Positions 1-10,412 of a stretch of 64,000 nucleotides of DNA are shown here, in pieces (position 1 is the first letter of the stretch; every line of letters starts with the position of its first letter). Source of the stretch: Neoceratodus forsteri (taxonomy: Eukaryota > Chordata > Ceratodontiformes > Ceratodontidae); the NCBI GenBank assembly GCA_016271365.2, contig CM028132.1, forward strand, positions 589,503,001 to 589,567,000, in the 5' to 3' direction. Made by a program: the position numbers and the translations under genes. Under the pieces are notes generated by a model. It was not told where the DNA came from and did no database searches. It was given only the letters and a program-made list of their open reading frames with translations.

Positions 1-1680
1 GATCCAACCTTCTGGACTCCCAGTCAGGGGCAGGGAGCTAAGGTGCTTTGGGGCCTTAGTCCTGTCATGAGCAGCTTTAATGACCACAGAGTGAGTCTCA
101 GGCTGGGCTGCATAGAAGGGCAACCCTTGAGGTGTCTAATAAAGCATGTTGGCTTTCCTAGGCATGGTTGGCACCATACTGGGTCTGCAGCAGGCTGCCG
201 TGGCTGCATCATTCAAGGCTGGCAACAGAGGAGGAATAATCTTTGGTAGAGACTCAGGGATCTCTAAGAAGTCCACCATATTCCTCCTGGTTTCATCCTT
301 CTCCTCAGTTTGGAACCTCATAGTGCAGGAGAGCTGTTTCATGACACTCAAAAAAGAGGGGTCCTCAGGGGTGGACCTGGGCATGTGCTTGACAGACTCC
401 TTGCTCCCAGATGAGATAGTGGACTTATCAGAGGTTCCCACATCAATCTCCTCCTCATCCTCCTCTTCCTCAGGGATGATAAGATCAGGAAATGGCCTCT
501 CCTCTTTCCATCTAGGAAATAGCAAGTGCCTTGGTAGAATGTACCCTTATCAGAGTGAATGCTCGCTTCTGCTCAGCCACATATGCTTTGCCAAAACAGT
601 CAATGATGGTGCGGGTGACAACAGCCCAGACCGTGTTACTAGCTGTTGTGTAAGAGAAGTAGTAATGGAGGTTAGAATGGTATTGAGGTTGACAGCAGGG
701 AAAGGAACAATCGTTGACACTGGCTTCGACAGAGGGGGTGTGAGGCCCTGGTCTGATGACAAACCGCTAAATGAAGAGGCAGCAGGTAGGCCCAGTGCTG
801 ACAGACCTCAAGACTAAAGAGGTCTCAACGATAGGGCAGGGGCCAATGACCCAGAGGATGACGGCCCTTCGACAGCCCTATGATGAGTAGGATGATGAGT
901 GGGAGAGGAATCCACTGTGGGGGCCTGGAAGAAGCAGAAGCCTGCACGGGGCAAGGCACCAACACCAAAGCTGTCGATGGGGTGATCCCAGGAGAAGAAT
1001 AGGAAGAATCCAGCAGGGACTGGGATCGCCGATGGGAGGAGCAGTCCTTAGACCATTCCTTGTCCCGTCTAGATTGTTTCCCTGAGGATATGTCCTGGGC
1101 CATGGCGGCCTGCATATCCATGGAGAACTCTAGCGACTGGATGGGGAAGAGGTGCAGAAGACCATCTGATCTCCACTGGTCACCTGTTGCTCCATGAGGA
1201 ACTTCTGCAGGGTTTTCTTTTGTTGGCACCAGGTGGTGAGGTTGAATTTCTGGCAGGATTCACAGGCGAAGATGTTATGGCTAGGCCCAAGACAGCAAAC
1301 ACAGAGCTGGTGTTCGTCGGTGAAGGAAATCTTCTTTCTGCAGTGACAACAATGGAAAAGAGCTGACAAAGGAGTAATTCTTGACATACAAAGGAGAAAA
1401 GAATCACTTTTAACTAAAAGTTATTCAACGACAAAAGAAAATAAAAGGTAAGTAAAAATGGTGGTCAAACTGAGTGATGAAGCTTCCGCTGACTCCATGC
1501 ACAAATGATGGATGGCAGTAAAGAACTGAAGAGGGAGTGGGGTCACCTAGACTTTTATGGGGTGAGTGACGTCAGAGTCTGACATCGGCGTGGGTTGCCC
1601 CTAGTAGACTGCTGCAGAAAAGCTTCCATGGGATACTAGTGCCTGACGGCTAAGTACCATAGGTGTGACCCGATGACAGA
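1..1680 (-). mobile_element. DIRS-like retrotransposon copy 0, 5' end only
   Basis: This is the 5' portion (gag and terminal repeat) of a tyrosine-recombinase retrotransposon on the minus strand; the remainder lies beyond the left edge. The stretch at about 1560-1670 resembles the right inverted terminal repeat of family-1 copies B and C, including a 'ctagtgcctg.cgg' block, but is strongly decayed. The TATA motif that the other copies carry in this repeat is no longer recognisable. The right boundary is approximate because the usual 'aagtaagat' end is not readable. Bases 1681-1838 between this copy and copy A hold nothing I recognise. Confidence 0.6.
136..1387 (-). pseudogene. DIRS gag-like protein, copy 0 (decayed)
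   Basis: The N-terminal part (1130-1387) holds a cysteine/histidine cluster of the form CxxC...H..C..C....H....C..C, followed by the basic 'KKTLQKFL' segment that recurs in the gag of copies A and B. It presumably binds nucleic acid. Further downstream (136-525) is a long acidic run rich in Glu and Asp, then a 'FQTEEKDETRRNMVDFLEI' stretch, which is the middle of the same protein in another frame. The reading frame changes several times between 525 and 1130, so no intact protein is encoded. The family assignment rests on its similarity to the gag of copy A and on its place next to a DIRS terminal repeat. Confidence 0.55.
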
Positions 1681-1838
1681 GATATCCCAGAAGAAGATTA
1701 ATTTATCTTTGCTGACATCCAAATTCCTAGAATATATCAAACAATACTCTCCAATATGAGCCAGAGGCTCCTGGGAGAGGCCCCAGTAACAATGCTGGCG
1801 CTAACAGAAAAGGAAATTACGGTTCAGTATGAAAGAAT

Positions 1839-2100
1839 AGTACAGTTACGTAAGAACTTACCATAACAGTAGATCTTCAAGAGGAGCTCTTGCAGCAAGT
1901 AACACAGTTAGGACTGTAGCCAGCAGGTGACAGGACTCCACAGCAAACTTCTAGCCAGCAGTCTATGGCGGGGACCACCCCCAACGTCACGCATGGTATA
2001 AAGGGTGGGCGGTCCCTAATGTGCCCCAGTTCTTCTGTTGGAGAATCTGGCATCCAGATATAACTTGTTCTGAACCAGGGAACTAAGGTCAATGCCTCAT
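1839..2100. repeat. Left inverted terminal repeat of DIRS copy A
   Basis: This stretch is the inverted counterpart of 12905-13134. Both hold the blocks 'gcagcaagtaacac', 'tctagccagcagtctatgg' and 'gggaccaccccc' in inverse orientation. A TATA motif (ggtataaaggg, around 1995) is intact here and points into the element on the plus strand. The corresponding site in the right repeat has decayed. Confidence 0.8.
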
Positions 2101-2177
2101 GGAGCAATGAATGTATCAATCGACATAGGTCATATGCTGCAGGAAACTTCTTAGGGGGAAGGAGGGCAGAAAATATA

Positions 2178-2284
2178 CCTGCTGCAAGAGCTTCTCTCGA
2201 AGATCTACTATTATGGTAAGTTCTTACGTAACTGTATTATCTTACTTCGAGAGTCAGCTCTTGCAGCAGGTAACACAGTTAGGA
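2178..2284. repeat. Internal complementary region of DIRS copy A
   Basis: The left half (2178-2237) is the reverse complement of the element's left end, and the right half (2239-2284) is the reverse complement of its right end. They meet at 'taactgtattatcttactt'. In DIRS elements this block spans the joined ends and is thought to template the termini when the circular intermediate is made. The same block recurs at 31933, 36103, 45197 and 51190. Confidence 0.85.
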
Positions 2285-2402
2285 CTGATTCCCAAGCAGT
2301 ATAGCAACCTACCCAACCCGGGAGTAAGGTAAGAGGAGAGTGGAAGGGAGTTCTCTATGAGATGAGACCCTGCAAAACTGCGAGGCCAAATCCCACTCTA
2401 CG

Positions 2403-2843
2403 TCAAGAGGCAATGTCCAGACTGTAGTGCCTTATGAAGGTATGGACTGTGTGCCATGTAGCAGCTGCACAAATGTCAGATGCAGATACGTTTTTGAGTG
2501 CAGTGAAGGAGGCTGCTACGGCCCACGTGGAGCGACCCCTTACCAAGCCTGGAAGGGGCTTGTTGTGCTTCTGATAACAAAGGGAAATGCAATGGACTAA
2601 CCACTTCAATAGGGTCTGTTTGGTCACAGGAGCCCCTTGGGTCCTGAGAGCAAAAGAAACAAACAACTGGTCAGAATGTCTACTGTCCTTAGTTCTAGCC
2701 AAGAAAAAACTGCAAAATGTGGTGATCATCTAAAGTATGGAGAAGAGCCTCTCCCCTATTAGAGTGATTGGGGTAATATACCGGAAGCTGGATGTCCTTA
2801 TTTAAAGTCATCTAAGACACCACCTTGAGCAGAAACTTAGGAT
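2403..2843 (-). pseudogene. Tyrosine recombinase, C-terminal part (DIRS copy A)
   Basis: This is the catalytic C-terminal part of the integrase-like tyrosine recombinase that inserts the circular DNA copy. The conserved 'DQLFVSF' segment, the stretch corresponding to the HxxR box and the final 'FIRHYSLD' with the presumed nucleophilic tyrosine are all visible. The HxxR box reads 'RSTW' here rather than the 'HSTR' of copies B and E, so both the histidine and the arginine are lost and the enzyme would be dead. The N-terminal part lies at 8125-8640 beyond the inserted LINE. Confidence 0.75.
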
Positions 2844-3099
2844 TGGTTTTATTTATTTATTTATTGAGGAATCGGAAATACCTTTGAGTCAAGGACTCGT
2901 TTACAAAGGTTCCACATCACAGAAATTCAGTATAGACAGACTTTACAAAACAATTCAAATGGAAACAGAATTCAGCATAGAATACCAGGAAACAGTGAAG
3001 CTAACAATCAGCAACTAGGGTAACTTAGTACAGTTGGAGATATATGGAACAGCTCAGAGATATATCTTGGGACTAGAAGCCTGGGGGGGCAGGCCAGTG

Positions 3100-5930
3100 T
3101 CATTGGTCAGCAGGAAGGGGAGGGGGGGTTAAGTAACAGTCACAGGTATTTGAGGCCTGGAGGTGGTCCCTAAGTTGGGCGTTGAATGGGCTAATTCTAT
3201 TTTCATTTACAAGCCAGGTTGGAAGGCTGTTAACGAGGGAGGGGGCTCTGAAGATGAATGACCTTTGGAATGGTGAGGTACGGCAGGATGGAACCAAGAG
3301 GAGTGGCTTGGCAGAACATCGAGTGTGCTTGAGCTTCGGGGCTGGATGGACTACGGGGGCGAGCCCTGGGGAGAGAGGCCGAGGGTCATTTTTTTAGCCA
3401 TGAGGCAGGTATGGAACTTGATCCTATTGTCGAGACTGAGCCAGTTGGTGGACTTATAGAGGGAGCATGTATGAGTAGGATGATCACATCCTAGTATGAG
3501 ACGACATGCTTTATTTAGGGAGAGACAAAGTCGATATAGGGCAGAGATGCTTGCAGCACTACAAATAAGTATGCCATAGTTGAGCAGGGAGAGGACAGAG
3601 GAGGAGACAGCGAGCCTAAGGGCATCTGGGGTAAGGCAGTGCTTGAAGTGATACAGTAACCCCAGCCTAACATTGAGGGCTTTAGACAGGAGATTGATAT
3701 GTTGGTGGAAGTTGAGCGCAGGGTCTAGTGTGATGCCCAGGTACTTGAAGGAGTTGACTAGCTCCAAGGGGGTCCAATTGGCAGTTAGAACTTGGGGGCC
3801 AAGCGCCTTCCGGGTGTTGAGTGGATGAGAGAAAAGCATAACTTTAGTCTTTTTATAGTTGAGAATAAGGTGCTGTGCAGAGAATCAATTTTCAGCACAG
3901 CTAAAGGTAGATTGGAGGGAACGATGGAGTTGAGAGGGGTCAGGGTTGGAGGAGAATAGGACAACATCATCCGCAGGGCAGGCCAAGGGGGGGAAGTTAA
4001 GGAAGAGGCTGAAAAGCAGAGGTCCTAGTATTGACCCCCTGTGGGACACCTGAGAGGACAGGCAGTCTTTTGGATAATGTGTTACCAATTTTGACCTGCT
4101 GGAAACAGTTGGAGAGGTAGTCAGAGAGCCAACCAAGGGCATCCCGGGAGAAGCCAATGTTGGACAGGGTAGTTAGCAGGAGGGAGTGGTTGACGGTGTC
4201 AAACGCCTTAGTGAGGTCAATGAAAACAGCGCCAGTGATATGACCCCTGTCTAGGGCAGAGTGGATGTGTGTGGTAAACTGGAGAAGGGCAGTGGTAGTG
4301 CTGTGGCCTTTCTGAAAGCCATGCTGTTGCTGGCAGAGTAGGTTGTATTTGTTGAGATGGTCAGCGAGCTGATCAGAGACAATCCACCCTAGGGCCTTGG
4401 ACAGTGGAGGAAAAATGGAGATGGGACAGTAGTTATTGATGGTAGTAAGGTCACCATTTTTAAATATAGGGGTGATAGAGGCTAATTTCCACCTAGAAGG
4501 AAATATACCCTGAGATAGGGAGCGATTCAGTATATGGGTGAGGGGGTAGAGAATCTCATGTAAGGTGAGCCGCAGGAGTTTCAGGTCTAGGGTATCACTA
4601 CTGTAACTGGAGTGACTTAGGGCTTTTTTAAGGTATGGTTCTGCAGACTTGGTTGTAATATGGCAAAGGTGAAAGGGGGGCTGTATGGGGGAAGGGAGCT
4701 GTCTGAGGGAGGGTCAAAGAAATTGGGGGGGAGACCTTGGTCAAGGTTTGTGAAGGCATTGTTGCAAGCAGCAGCTCTATGAGTAGGATCAGATGTCATG
4801 CACCCGTCAACCATTATCTGGTTAGGGACCGGGTTGGGGTCTTTTCTGCAGATATCCTTGATGTTGTTCCAGAATTTGCGACCCAAGCCCCAGGTAGTGG
4901 TTAAGGAGGATTTATAATACTCACCTTTTGCCTTGCATAGGGCCCACGTGCATTTGTTCCAGGCATCTCTGAACTTTTGTCTACCGGCAGGCAGGCCAGT
5001 CTCATTGGAGAGGTGCCACAGTAAATCTCTAGTCTGCATAAGGGCCAGGATGTGGTCCGAAATCCAAGGCACCAGGTTGCCTTTGACCATTCTTTTGGTA
5101 GGAGGGGCATATTTGTCGCATATGGTGTTGAATGAGTGGATAAAGAGGTCAAGGGCCCTATCAGGGTTGAGGGTGTTCATTATGAAGGACCAATCCATGT
5201 AACTGAGGTGTGATTTCAGAAGGGCAAGTTTGCCAGGGGAGTTTGCATTGTAAGGTTATTTTGGGAGGAGATCTGGGTGCTCTGCCGGTCCAGAAGCAGA
5301 CAACAGGGGAGTGGTCGCTAAGAGCATTTGGGAGAATAGTTGTGCTTATAATTTTGTAGGGGCGATTGGTGAACACAAGGTCTAGCAGGGAGGAAGACCC
5401 TGTAAGCCGGTTAAGGCAGGTGGGTGAAGTGACTAATCAAGGTCTTGGGCAGCAACAGCATCGACTAGTGGCTCGGCGACCTTATGTAACCAATTAATAT
5501 TAAAGTCCCCGAGTATGATTTTTTCTGTACTGGATGGGAGGGTGTACAGGTAGGACAGTATTGAGTGAAAGGCCACCTTCTGGTCCCTGGGAGGAATGTA
5601 CACAGCTGTAATAAGAAGGGCGGTTTGGGAGCGTCCCAACGTGAGTTTAAGAGTAAGGGCCTGGGGTCCTGGAGTCAGCTGAGGGATGGGGAGCAACTGT
5701 CCACGTAGTGTGTCCTTACTGTAAATGGCGTAGCCTCCCCCATGCTTACCCAACTGGTCAGCACAGTATACATTGTAACTCAGATAGTGTTATTGTCGAG
5801 TCAGAAGTCTGAGGGGAGAGCCAGGTTTCACCCACAGCTATAACATCAGGCTGATGTTGCTGTACCCAACCCTGGAAGGCATCCCACTTTTTTAATAGAC
5901 TGCATACATTAAGGGTGGCAATACGCAGCC
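3100..5930 (-). pseudogene. LINE ORF2 (endonuclease-reverse transcriptase), broken
   Basis: The endonuclease begins near 5930 with 'IATLNVCSLLKKW' and 'AVGETWLS', continues with 'GDFNINW' (5433-5753) and ends with 'LSDHSPVVCFW' (5161-5376). Next comes a linker (4617-5198) and a reverse transcriptase. Its catalytic region at 3885-4157 reads '...GSILGPLLFSLFL...PADDVVLFSS', so the aromatic residue before ADD is replaced by proline. The thumb and C-terminal part ('FKYLGITLDPALNFHQHI', 'FRAPSLVNSLP') lie at 3351-3839 and 3100-3297. At least five frame changes or stops separate these pieces. The order and motifs are those of jockey-superfamily LINEs. Confidence 0.75.
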
Positions 5931-6560
5931 CGCAGACAGGGGAGAGAGTTGGTGCAGGGGGAGTAGGAGTCCAGTGTTTGGGTATATATTTCCTGATGTG
6001 AGAAGAAGGAGAAGGAGGAACCTAGATACAGGGTTCCAGTGCAACCTTTTGTGGAAACAGAATTTTGTTGCTATGTGCCCTTTTGGAATAGAGAAGGTAG
6101 GAATGGGGAGGTTTAATATAAGGGGGGTAGCAAGGAGGAGGATTCGATGCGAGTGGAGGGGAGATTGCATCAGGGGTTGCGGGTAGTGTGGCGACCAGGA
6201 GTAGCATGGCAAGCATAGGGTGATACCACTGGGTCGGCACTCATTAGAGCAGATAGAGGGAGAGTAGGCCATAGGGATGGACCCAGTTGCAAAATCATAG
6301 GTGATAGATATGTTACTTGTATTAATCACAGGGGTAGGTGAAGAAAGAAGTTGATCATTATGAATTATAGATACAAAGTAGACTTTATGTATGTTTATCG
6401 CTGCTACAGGGCGACTCTGTCGAGGAGAACGGCTGAAGTCTGAACCATGGGGGGGCGTATGCATGGATAGCAGGGTGCACAGCAGGAGAATTAAAGGGAC
6501 CATATTTAGTGTTAATTGGAGATCAGTGGACAAGTGAACACCAGAAATTTGGTGCAGCAA
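5892..6560 (-). other. Leader ORF upstream of the LINE endonuclease, with a hydrophobic N-terminus
   Basis: An open frame of 222 codons runs directly into the endonuclease region, one frame off it. From an internal methionine it reads 'MVPLILLLCTLLSMHTPP', which looks like a signal peptide or membrane anchor. The rest is rich in Ser, Pro and Leu and matches no domain I know. It may be the first ORF of the LINE or the N-terminal extension of ORF2. The single frame change at its end could be a mutation. I assign no function. Confidence 0.4.
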
Positions 6561-6742
6561 AACTAAGCAGCCACTGGTGCTAAATCTGTTACTGAGAATA
6601 AAAGGAGAGCCGTGTACACTTAGACTAGTACAGAGACAGTGTGGAGGGAGAGAAAATGCAGTTAGTGGATCAGAATGGAGGTAGAGGCCCTCTAGTGGTG
6701 GAGAGTGATTAGCTGCAGAGGGGAAAGTGGGCTGACCACGCC

Positions 6743-6890
6743 AGTAAATACAAATAAATACAAGGGTTCACCAAGGGTCGTGGTGGGACCGGTGGGGCAG
6801 CCAACGTATAGCGTCAGCCACACCAGTAAATACAAATAAATACAAGTGTTCACCAAGGGTGGTGGTGGGGCAGTCGACGCATAGCATCGG
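6743..6890. repeat. Two-copy direct repeat in the LINE 5' region
   Basis: A unit of about 80 bp occurs twice in tandem, each copy containing 'cagtaaatacaaataaatac' followed by a 'gttcaccaagggt.gtggtggg' block. It belongs to the 5' region of the LINE. Confidence 0.7.
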
Positions 6891-6956
6891 CAGGGCAAAC
6901 AAAGGCAGAGAAAGGGAGAACCTCCTCGAGCTCCAAGAACGCCGTCCGTGCTGTGA

Positions 6957-8124
6957 TTCGGGGAGCTTGCAGCTGGGGGGGAGGGCTTCTTCTGTGGAGC
7001 CCTCACGACCTCTGGTGCTGGGATCTGTAGGAACAAGATCATAAAGAGGACTTCAATTTATGTGGGACCTTCAATGCAGGGTAAGTCTAGCTTGAGTGGG
7101 GATTGGTCACAATAGCAGCAGCAGTACAGCTCTATAAATTGATTTCAACAGGGTTGCTTACTGATTTCAACAGGGCTACTTAATGAAATGCAGACAGAGA
7201 GAGGGATTTCTTATAACAAAAATAAGCTTTTTGTGCTGATCTGCAATGGGATCCACAAATTAGCTTTGCAGCTTCCTAATCTACAGTTTACAACAAGTTT
7301 AGCATTGTGGCCTAGCTTTCAACATAGCTACTTAAGGCAATGCAGAGCAATGAAGGTTTTCTTATGAAATAAAGTACGTTTCTTGTGCTGAGCTGTTGTG
7401 ACCCACGAATTAGCAATGCAGCTGACTATTCCACAGTTTAAAACAAGGCAGTGCATTACTATTAAACTAATAAGACACCACCTGCAGTAGCAATTTAAAC
7501 AGCCTGCTACAAGAAATGCAGAGAAACGCAGGTTTCCTTCAGAAATAGTATTACATTACTACTTAAAGCTACACAGAGAAACCCAGGATTTCATATGTAA
7601 TAGCAAAAAAATCTGGTGCTGAAAACCTATCAGCGGGCCTGTGCCAACAAGTATTGTTTTTACTTTATTTAAGGGCTTTCATTCATTCCTGTTGCAAGTG
7701 TATACCAGTCCCGATATAGTACAAGATGGCACCAAATTCAAACAAAGGGAGAGAGAGGGAGAGCTTCCTCGTGCTCTGAGAACACCATCCATACCTTGAT
7801 TTGGGGAGCTTGCAGATGGGGGGAGGGCTTCTTCCGTGGAGCCCTCACGAACTCCTCATGGTCCCGGTGCTGGGATCTTGATTCAGGGAGCTTTGCAGCT
7901 GGGGGGGGGGGCTTCTTCCGTGGAGCCCTTACAATGTCCTCGCAGTCCTGGTGCTGGGATCTTGATCCAGAGAACTTGCAGGTGAGTGGAGGGCTTCTTC
8001 CATGGAGCCCTCATGACCTCCTCGCAGTCCCGGTGATGGGATCTTGATTCGGGGAGCTTGCAGCTGGGGGGAGGACTTCTTCCGTGGATCCCTCATGACC
8101 TCCTCATGGTCCTGGTGCTGGCAT
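6957..8124 (-). repeat. 82-bp promoter-like monomers at the LINE 5' end
   Basis: Four adjacent units of about 82 bp run from roughly 7796 to 8124, each with 'ggagcttgcag.tgggggg', 'gcttcttccgtggagccct' and 'tcccggtgctgggatcttga'. A fifth, shorter unit lies apart at 6957-7030. The DNA before the first unit (7736-7795) also matches that before the fifth (6897-6956), so a larger block has been duplicated. By analogy with monomer-type 5' UTRs of other LINEs these could act as promoter units; that is an inference. Confidence 0.7.
7190..7640. repeat. Diverged tandem repeats in the LINE 5' region
   Basis: Three loosely similar units begin near 7190, 7350 and 7520. Each contains 'aatgcagag.aa', a 'ttcttat.' run and (in the first two) 'ttgtgctga.ctg', 'aattagc..tgcagct' and 'cacagttta.aacaag'. 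The unit is about 160-180 bp and highly diverged. I see no coding potential. Confidence 0.5.
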
Positions 8125-8640
8125 CGGTTCTCAAGGCTACCCTGTCCTCGTGGAAAACCAAGTAAGGCTTCTTATAAATCAGGGCCTGAAGCTCAGAAAT
8201 CCTTTGAGTCTTAGTAACAGCAACTAAAAATAACACTTTCCATGACAGGAAGCGAAGCTCACAATCTGCGGCTGGTTCAAAAGGGGGTATGGTCAGCTTC
8301 TCCAAAACGAATAATAAGTCCCAACAAGGGACAGAGTCCCTTATGGAGGGTTTATGAGCAGGATACCTTGAAGAAAAACATGGGTTACTGCCATCTGTGC
8401 CACTGTTCTTCCCTGTACAGGAATATGGTAGGCAGAAATGGCAGCTAAGTGCACCTTGATGGAGGAGTAGCTCAAGCCCAAGTCTGAAAGAGTCAGCAGG
8501 TACTCAAGAAGAGTGTTCACTGGACAGACCAAAGGGTTTAGGTGATGAGCCATAGCCCAGAGACAAAAGCATTTCCACTTCATGGCATAGGTCGCTCTGG
8601 TGGAAGGTTTTCTATCAGCCACCAGAATGTCAACTACCTT
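8125..8640 (-). pseudogene. Tyrosine recombinase, N-terminal and core part (DIRS copy A)
   Basis: The N-terminal helical domain is seen in 'RKPSTRATYAMKWKCFCLWA' and 'LSYSSIKVHLAAISAYH' (8341-8622). The start of the catalytic core is seen in 'SWKVLFLVAVTKTQRISELQ' (8093-8305). The arginine of 'RISEL' is the likely first catalytic arginine. There is a frame change between the two segments. The protein continues at 2843 on the far side of the LINE. Confidence 0.75.
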
Positions 8641-8649
8641 GTCAGAGAC

Positions 8650-10412
8650 TCAGAAATGGAGTTTGGCTAGGTCCTCAGGAGCCATGCATATAGGTGTGGC
8701 AACCAAAGGTTCAGGTGAACCAGGGTCCCATTTTCCTGGGAGAGCAGGTAAGTGTTCACAGGCAGGATAATTGGGGGTTCCACAGCCAGCTGTTGCAGGA
8801 GTGGGAACCAGATCTGTTGAGGCCATAATGGCGCCACCAGGATCATGGTCGCCCTCTCCGCTTGTACCTTGAGATGGACCTTCTGAAGGAGCAGAAACGG
8901 GGGAAAGGCATAGAGGAATCTCCCCTTCCAGGAGAGGGACAATGCATCTCGCCAGAAAACACCAGGCCCTGGATCTAGAGAGCAAAAACTGGGCAGTTTT
9001 GTGTTGACAGGGGAGGCAAAAAGATCCAGTTTGGGGGTTCCCCATCTGTCGAAGAGTTCATCTACGACAGACTGCAAGAGAATCCATTCATGAGCTCTTG
9101 ACAGAGTTTGGCTGAGAGCATCAGCCAGAGTATTCTGGACTCCAGGAACGTGGACTGTGGAGATCTCAAGATGATGGGATATGGTCTGATTCCACATCCT
9201 CATTGCTTCCCTGCAGAGGGGGTAGGAGTGTGTGCCTCCTTGTTTGTTGAGATAAAACACTACAGACATGTTGTCTGTTTGCACAAGGAGGTGTCCTGGG
9301 CAGAGCACAGTGCTCAAGGCCTGCAGAGTGTAGAGAATGGCTCTCATCTCTAAAATATTTATGTGGATTTATTCCTCGGTCACGGACCAGGAGCCCTTAG
9401 TCCTGTGAGTGCCAAGATGCGCTCCCCATCCTGAGCCTGAGGCATTGGATGTTAACACCTGGTCTGGCACCTCTCTTTGAAAGGGCATCCCCTCGAGCAA
9501 CGAAAGGGATAACATCCACCACTGGAGTTCCTGACAGACCGGCTTTGTGATGGAGACTGGTAGAGCCAAGTCATCCCATCTTTGTTCTCATTGGACGCGC
9601 AAGGTCCACTGGATTGTCCTCATGTGGAGTCTCGCAAGAGAGACTGTAATGATGGATGCTGCCATGTGGCCTAACAGCTGTAGTAGTGTTCTGGCTGGTA
9701 CTACCAAGGCAGAACAAACGTGGCGAGCTATCCAATGAAGACGGGCAGCTCTGTCCTGTGGCAGATAGACTCTCCCTCGAACAGTATCGAGGTGCGCCCC
9801 AATAAAGTTCAAGTTCTGGGATGGGTTGAGGAAGTATTTGGGGCATTGATCATGATACCTAGATCCTCAAAGAGAGAACAGGCATCCCAAATGGCTCATT
9901 GCAGTGTCCTGCATGTCTAGTGATGCCAGCCAGTCCCCGTGATGGATCATGGGGAGCAGGCCCTGAAGAGTGACCATCCGAAACCTCTTTTACTCGACAA
10001 ACTTGTGGAGTTTGCTGAGGTCCAGAATGGGTCTCAGGTCACCTGACTTCTTCGGCACAAGGAAGAAGTGTGAGTAGAACCCTTTTCCTCTCTGGGTTGG
10101 GGGAACGGGTTCTATGGCATTCTTGGATAGCAGGGCTTGAATTTCTGCGTGAATGAGATCTGCATGTTCCATGGAGTAACAGGATGGGGGGGGCCTGTCT
10201 GGTGGGAGCTGGACAAAATCAAAGGAATGTCCATTGTCTATCAGTTGGTGGACCCACTGATCGGAGGTCACCTTTCGCCAGTTTTCTGTACAGACCAAAA
10301 AGTAGCCTCCGACTTCCTCCCCTGTTGGGTTCACAAGAGGAAGTGGGTCCAACTGGGAGTCAGGCAGTGGTAGAAGTGGGGGAAGGTGACTTGGGTAGGT
10401 TTGGCCAAGCAA
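8650..10412 (-). pseudogene. Reverse transcriptase-RNase H (DIRS copy A), active site deleted
   Basis: The RT begins in 9990-10412 with 'AIEPVPPTQRGKGFYSHFFL' and 'SGDLRPILDLSKLHKF'. It continues to 'SLDMQD' near 9925 and then jumps to sequence that in other copies lies after the YLDD box. About 240 bp carrying the catalytic YLDD motif have therefore been lost. RNase H follows: 'DNMSVVFYLNKQGG' and 'HVPGVQNTLADALSQ' at 8667-9347, and 'SNASGSGWGAHLG' at 9369-9569. A TGA replaces the tryptophan codon at the RT/RNase H boundary that copy C keeps; copy B has the same TGA. The end of the frame overlaps the recombinase region. Confidence 0.75.

Larger units (their letters stand above)
2844..8124 (-). 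mobile_element. Jockey-superfamily LINE (L2/Rex1/CR1-like) inside DIRS copy A
   Basis: The minus-strand order is a 5' region with tandem monomers (8124-6700), a leader ORF (6560-5892), an AP-type endonuclease (about 5930-5160), reverse transcriptase (about 5160-3350), a C-terminal part (about 3350-3100), and a 3' tail of (TAAA)n complementary to 'tttatttatttatttatt' at 2848-2865. The flanking DIRS recombinase sequence is continuous across the element: 'gattggttt' at 2841 resumes as 'ggttctcaaggctaccctg' at 8125. A short 'ggtty' duplication is possible. I cannot fix the clade without a tree. It is not CR1 in the strict sense, because its 3' end lacks the CR1 octamer repeats seen at 15300 and 45440. 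Confidence 0.8.

Noticed and set aside
146..817. A 223-codon plus-strand frame with a serine run.
   Set aside because: It is the antisense shadow of the acidic DIRS gag on the minus strand; the serines mirror its Glu/Asp codons.
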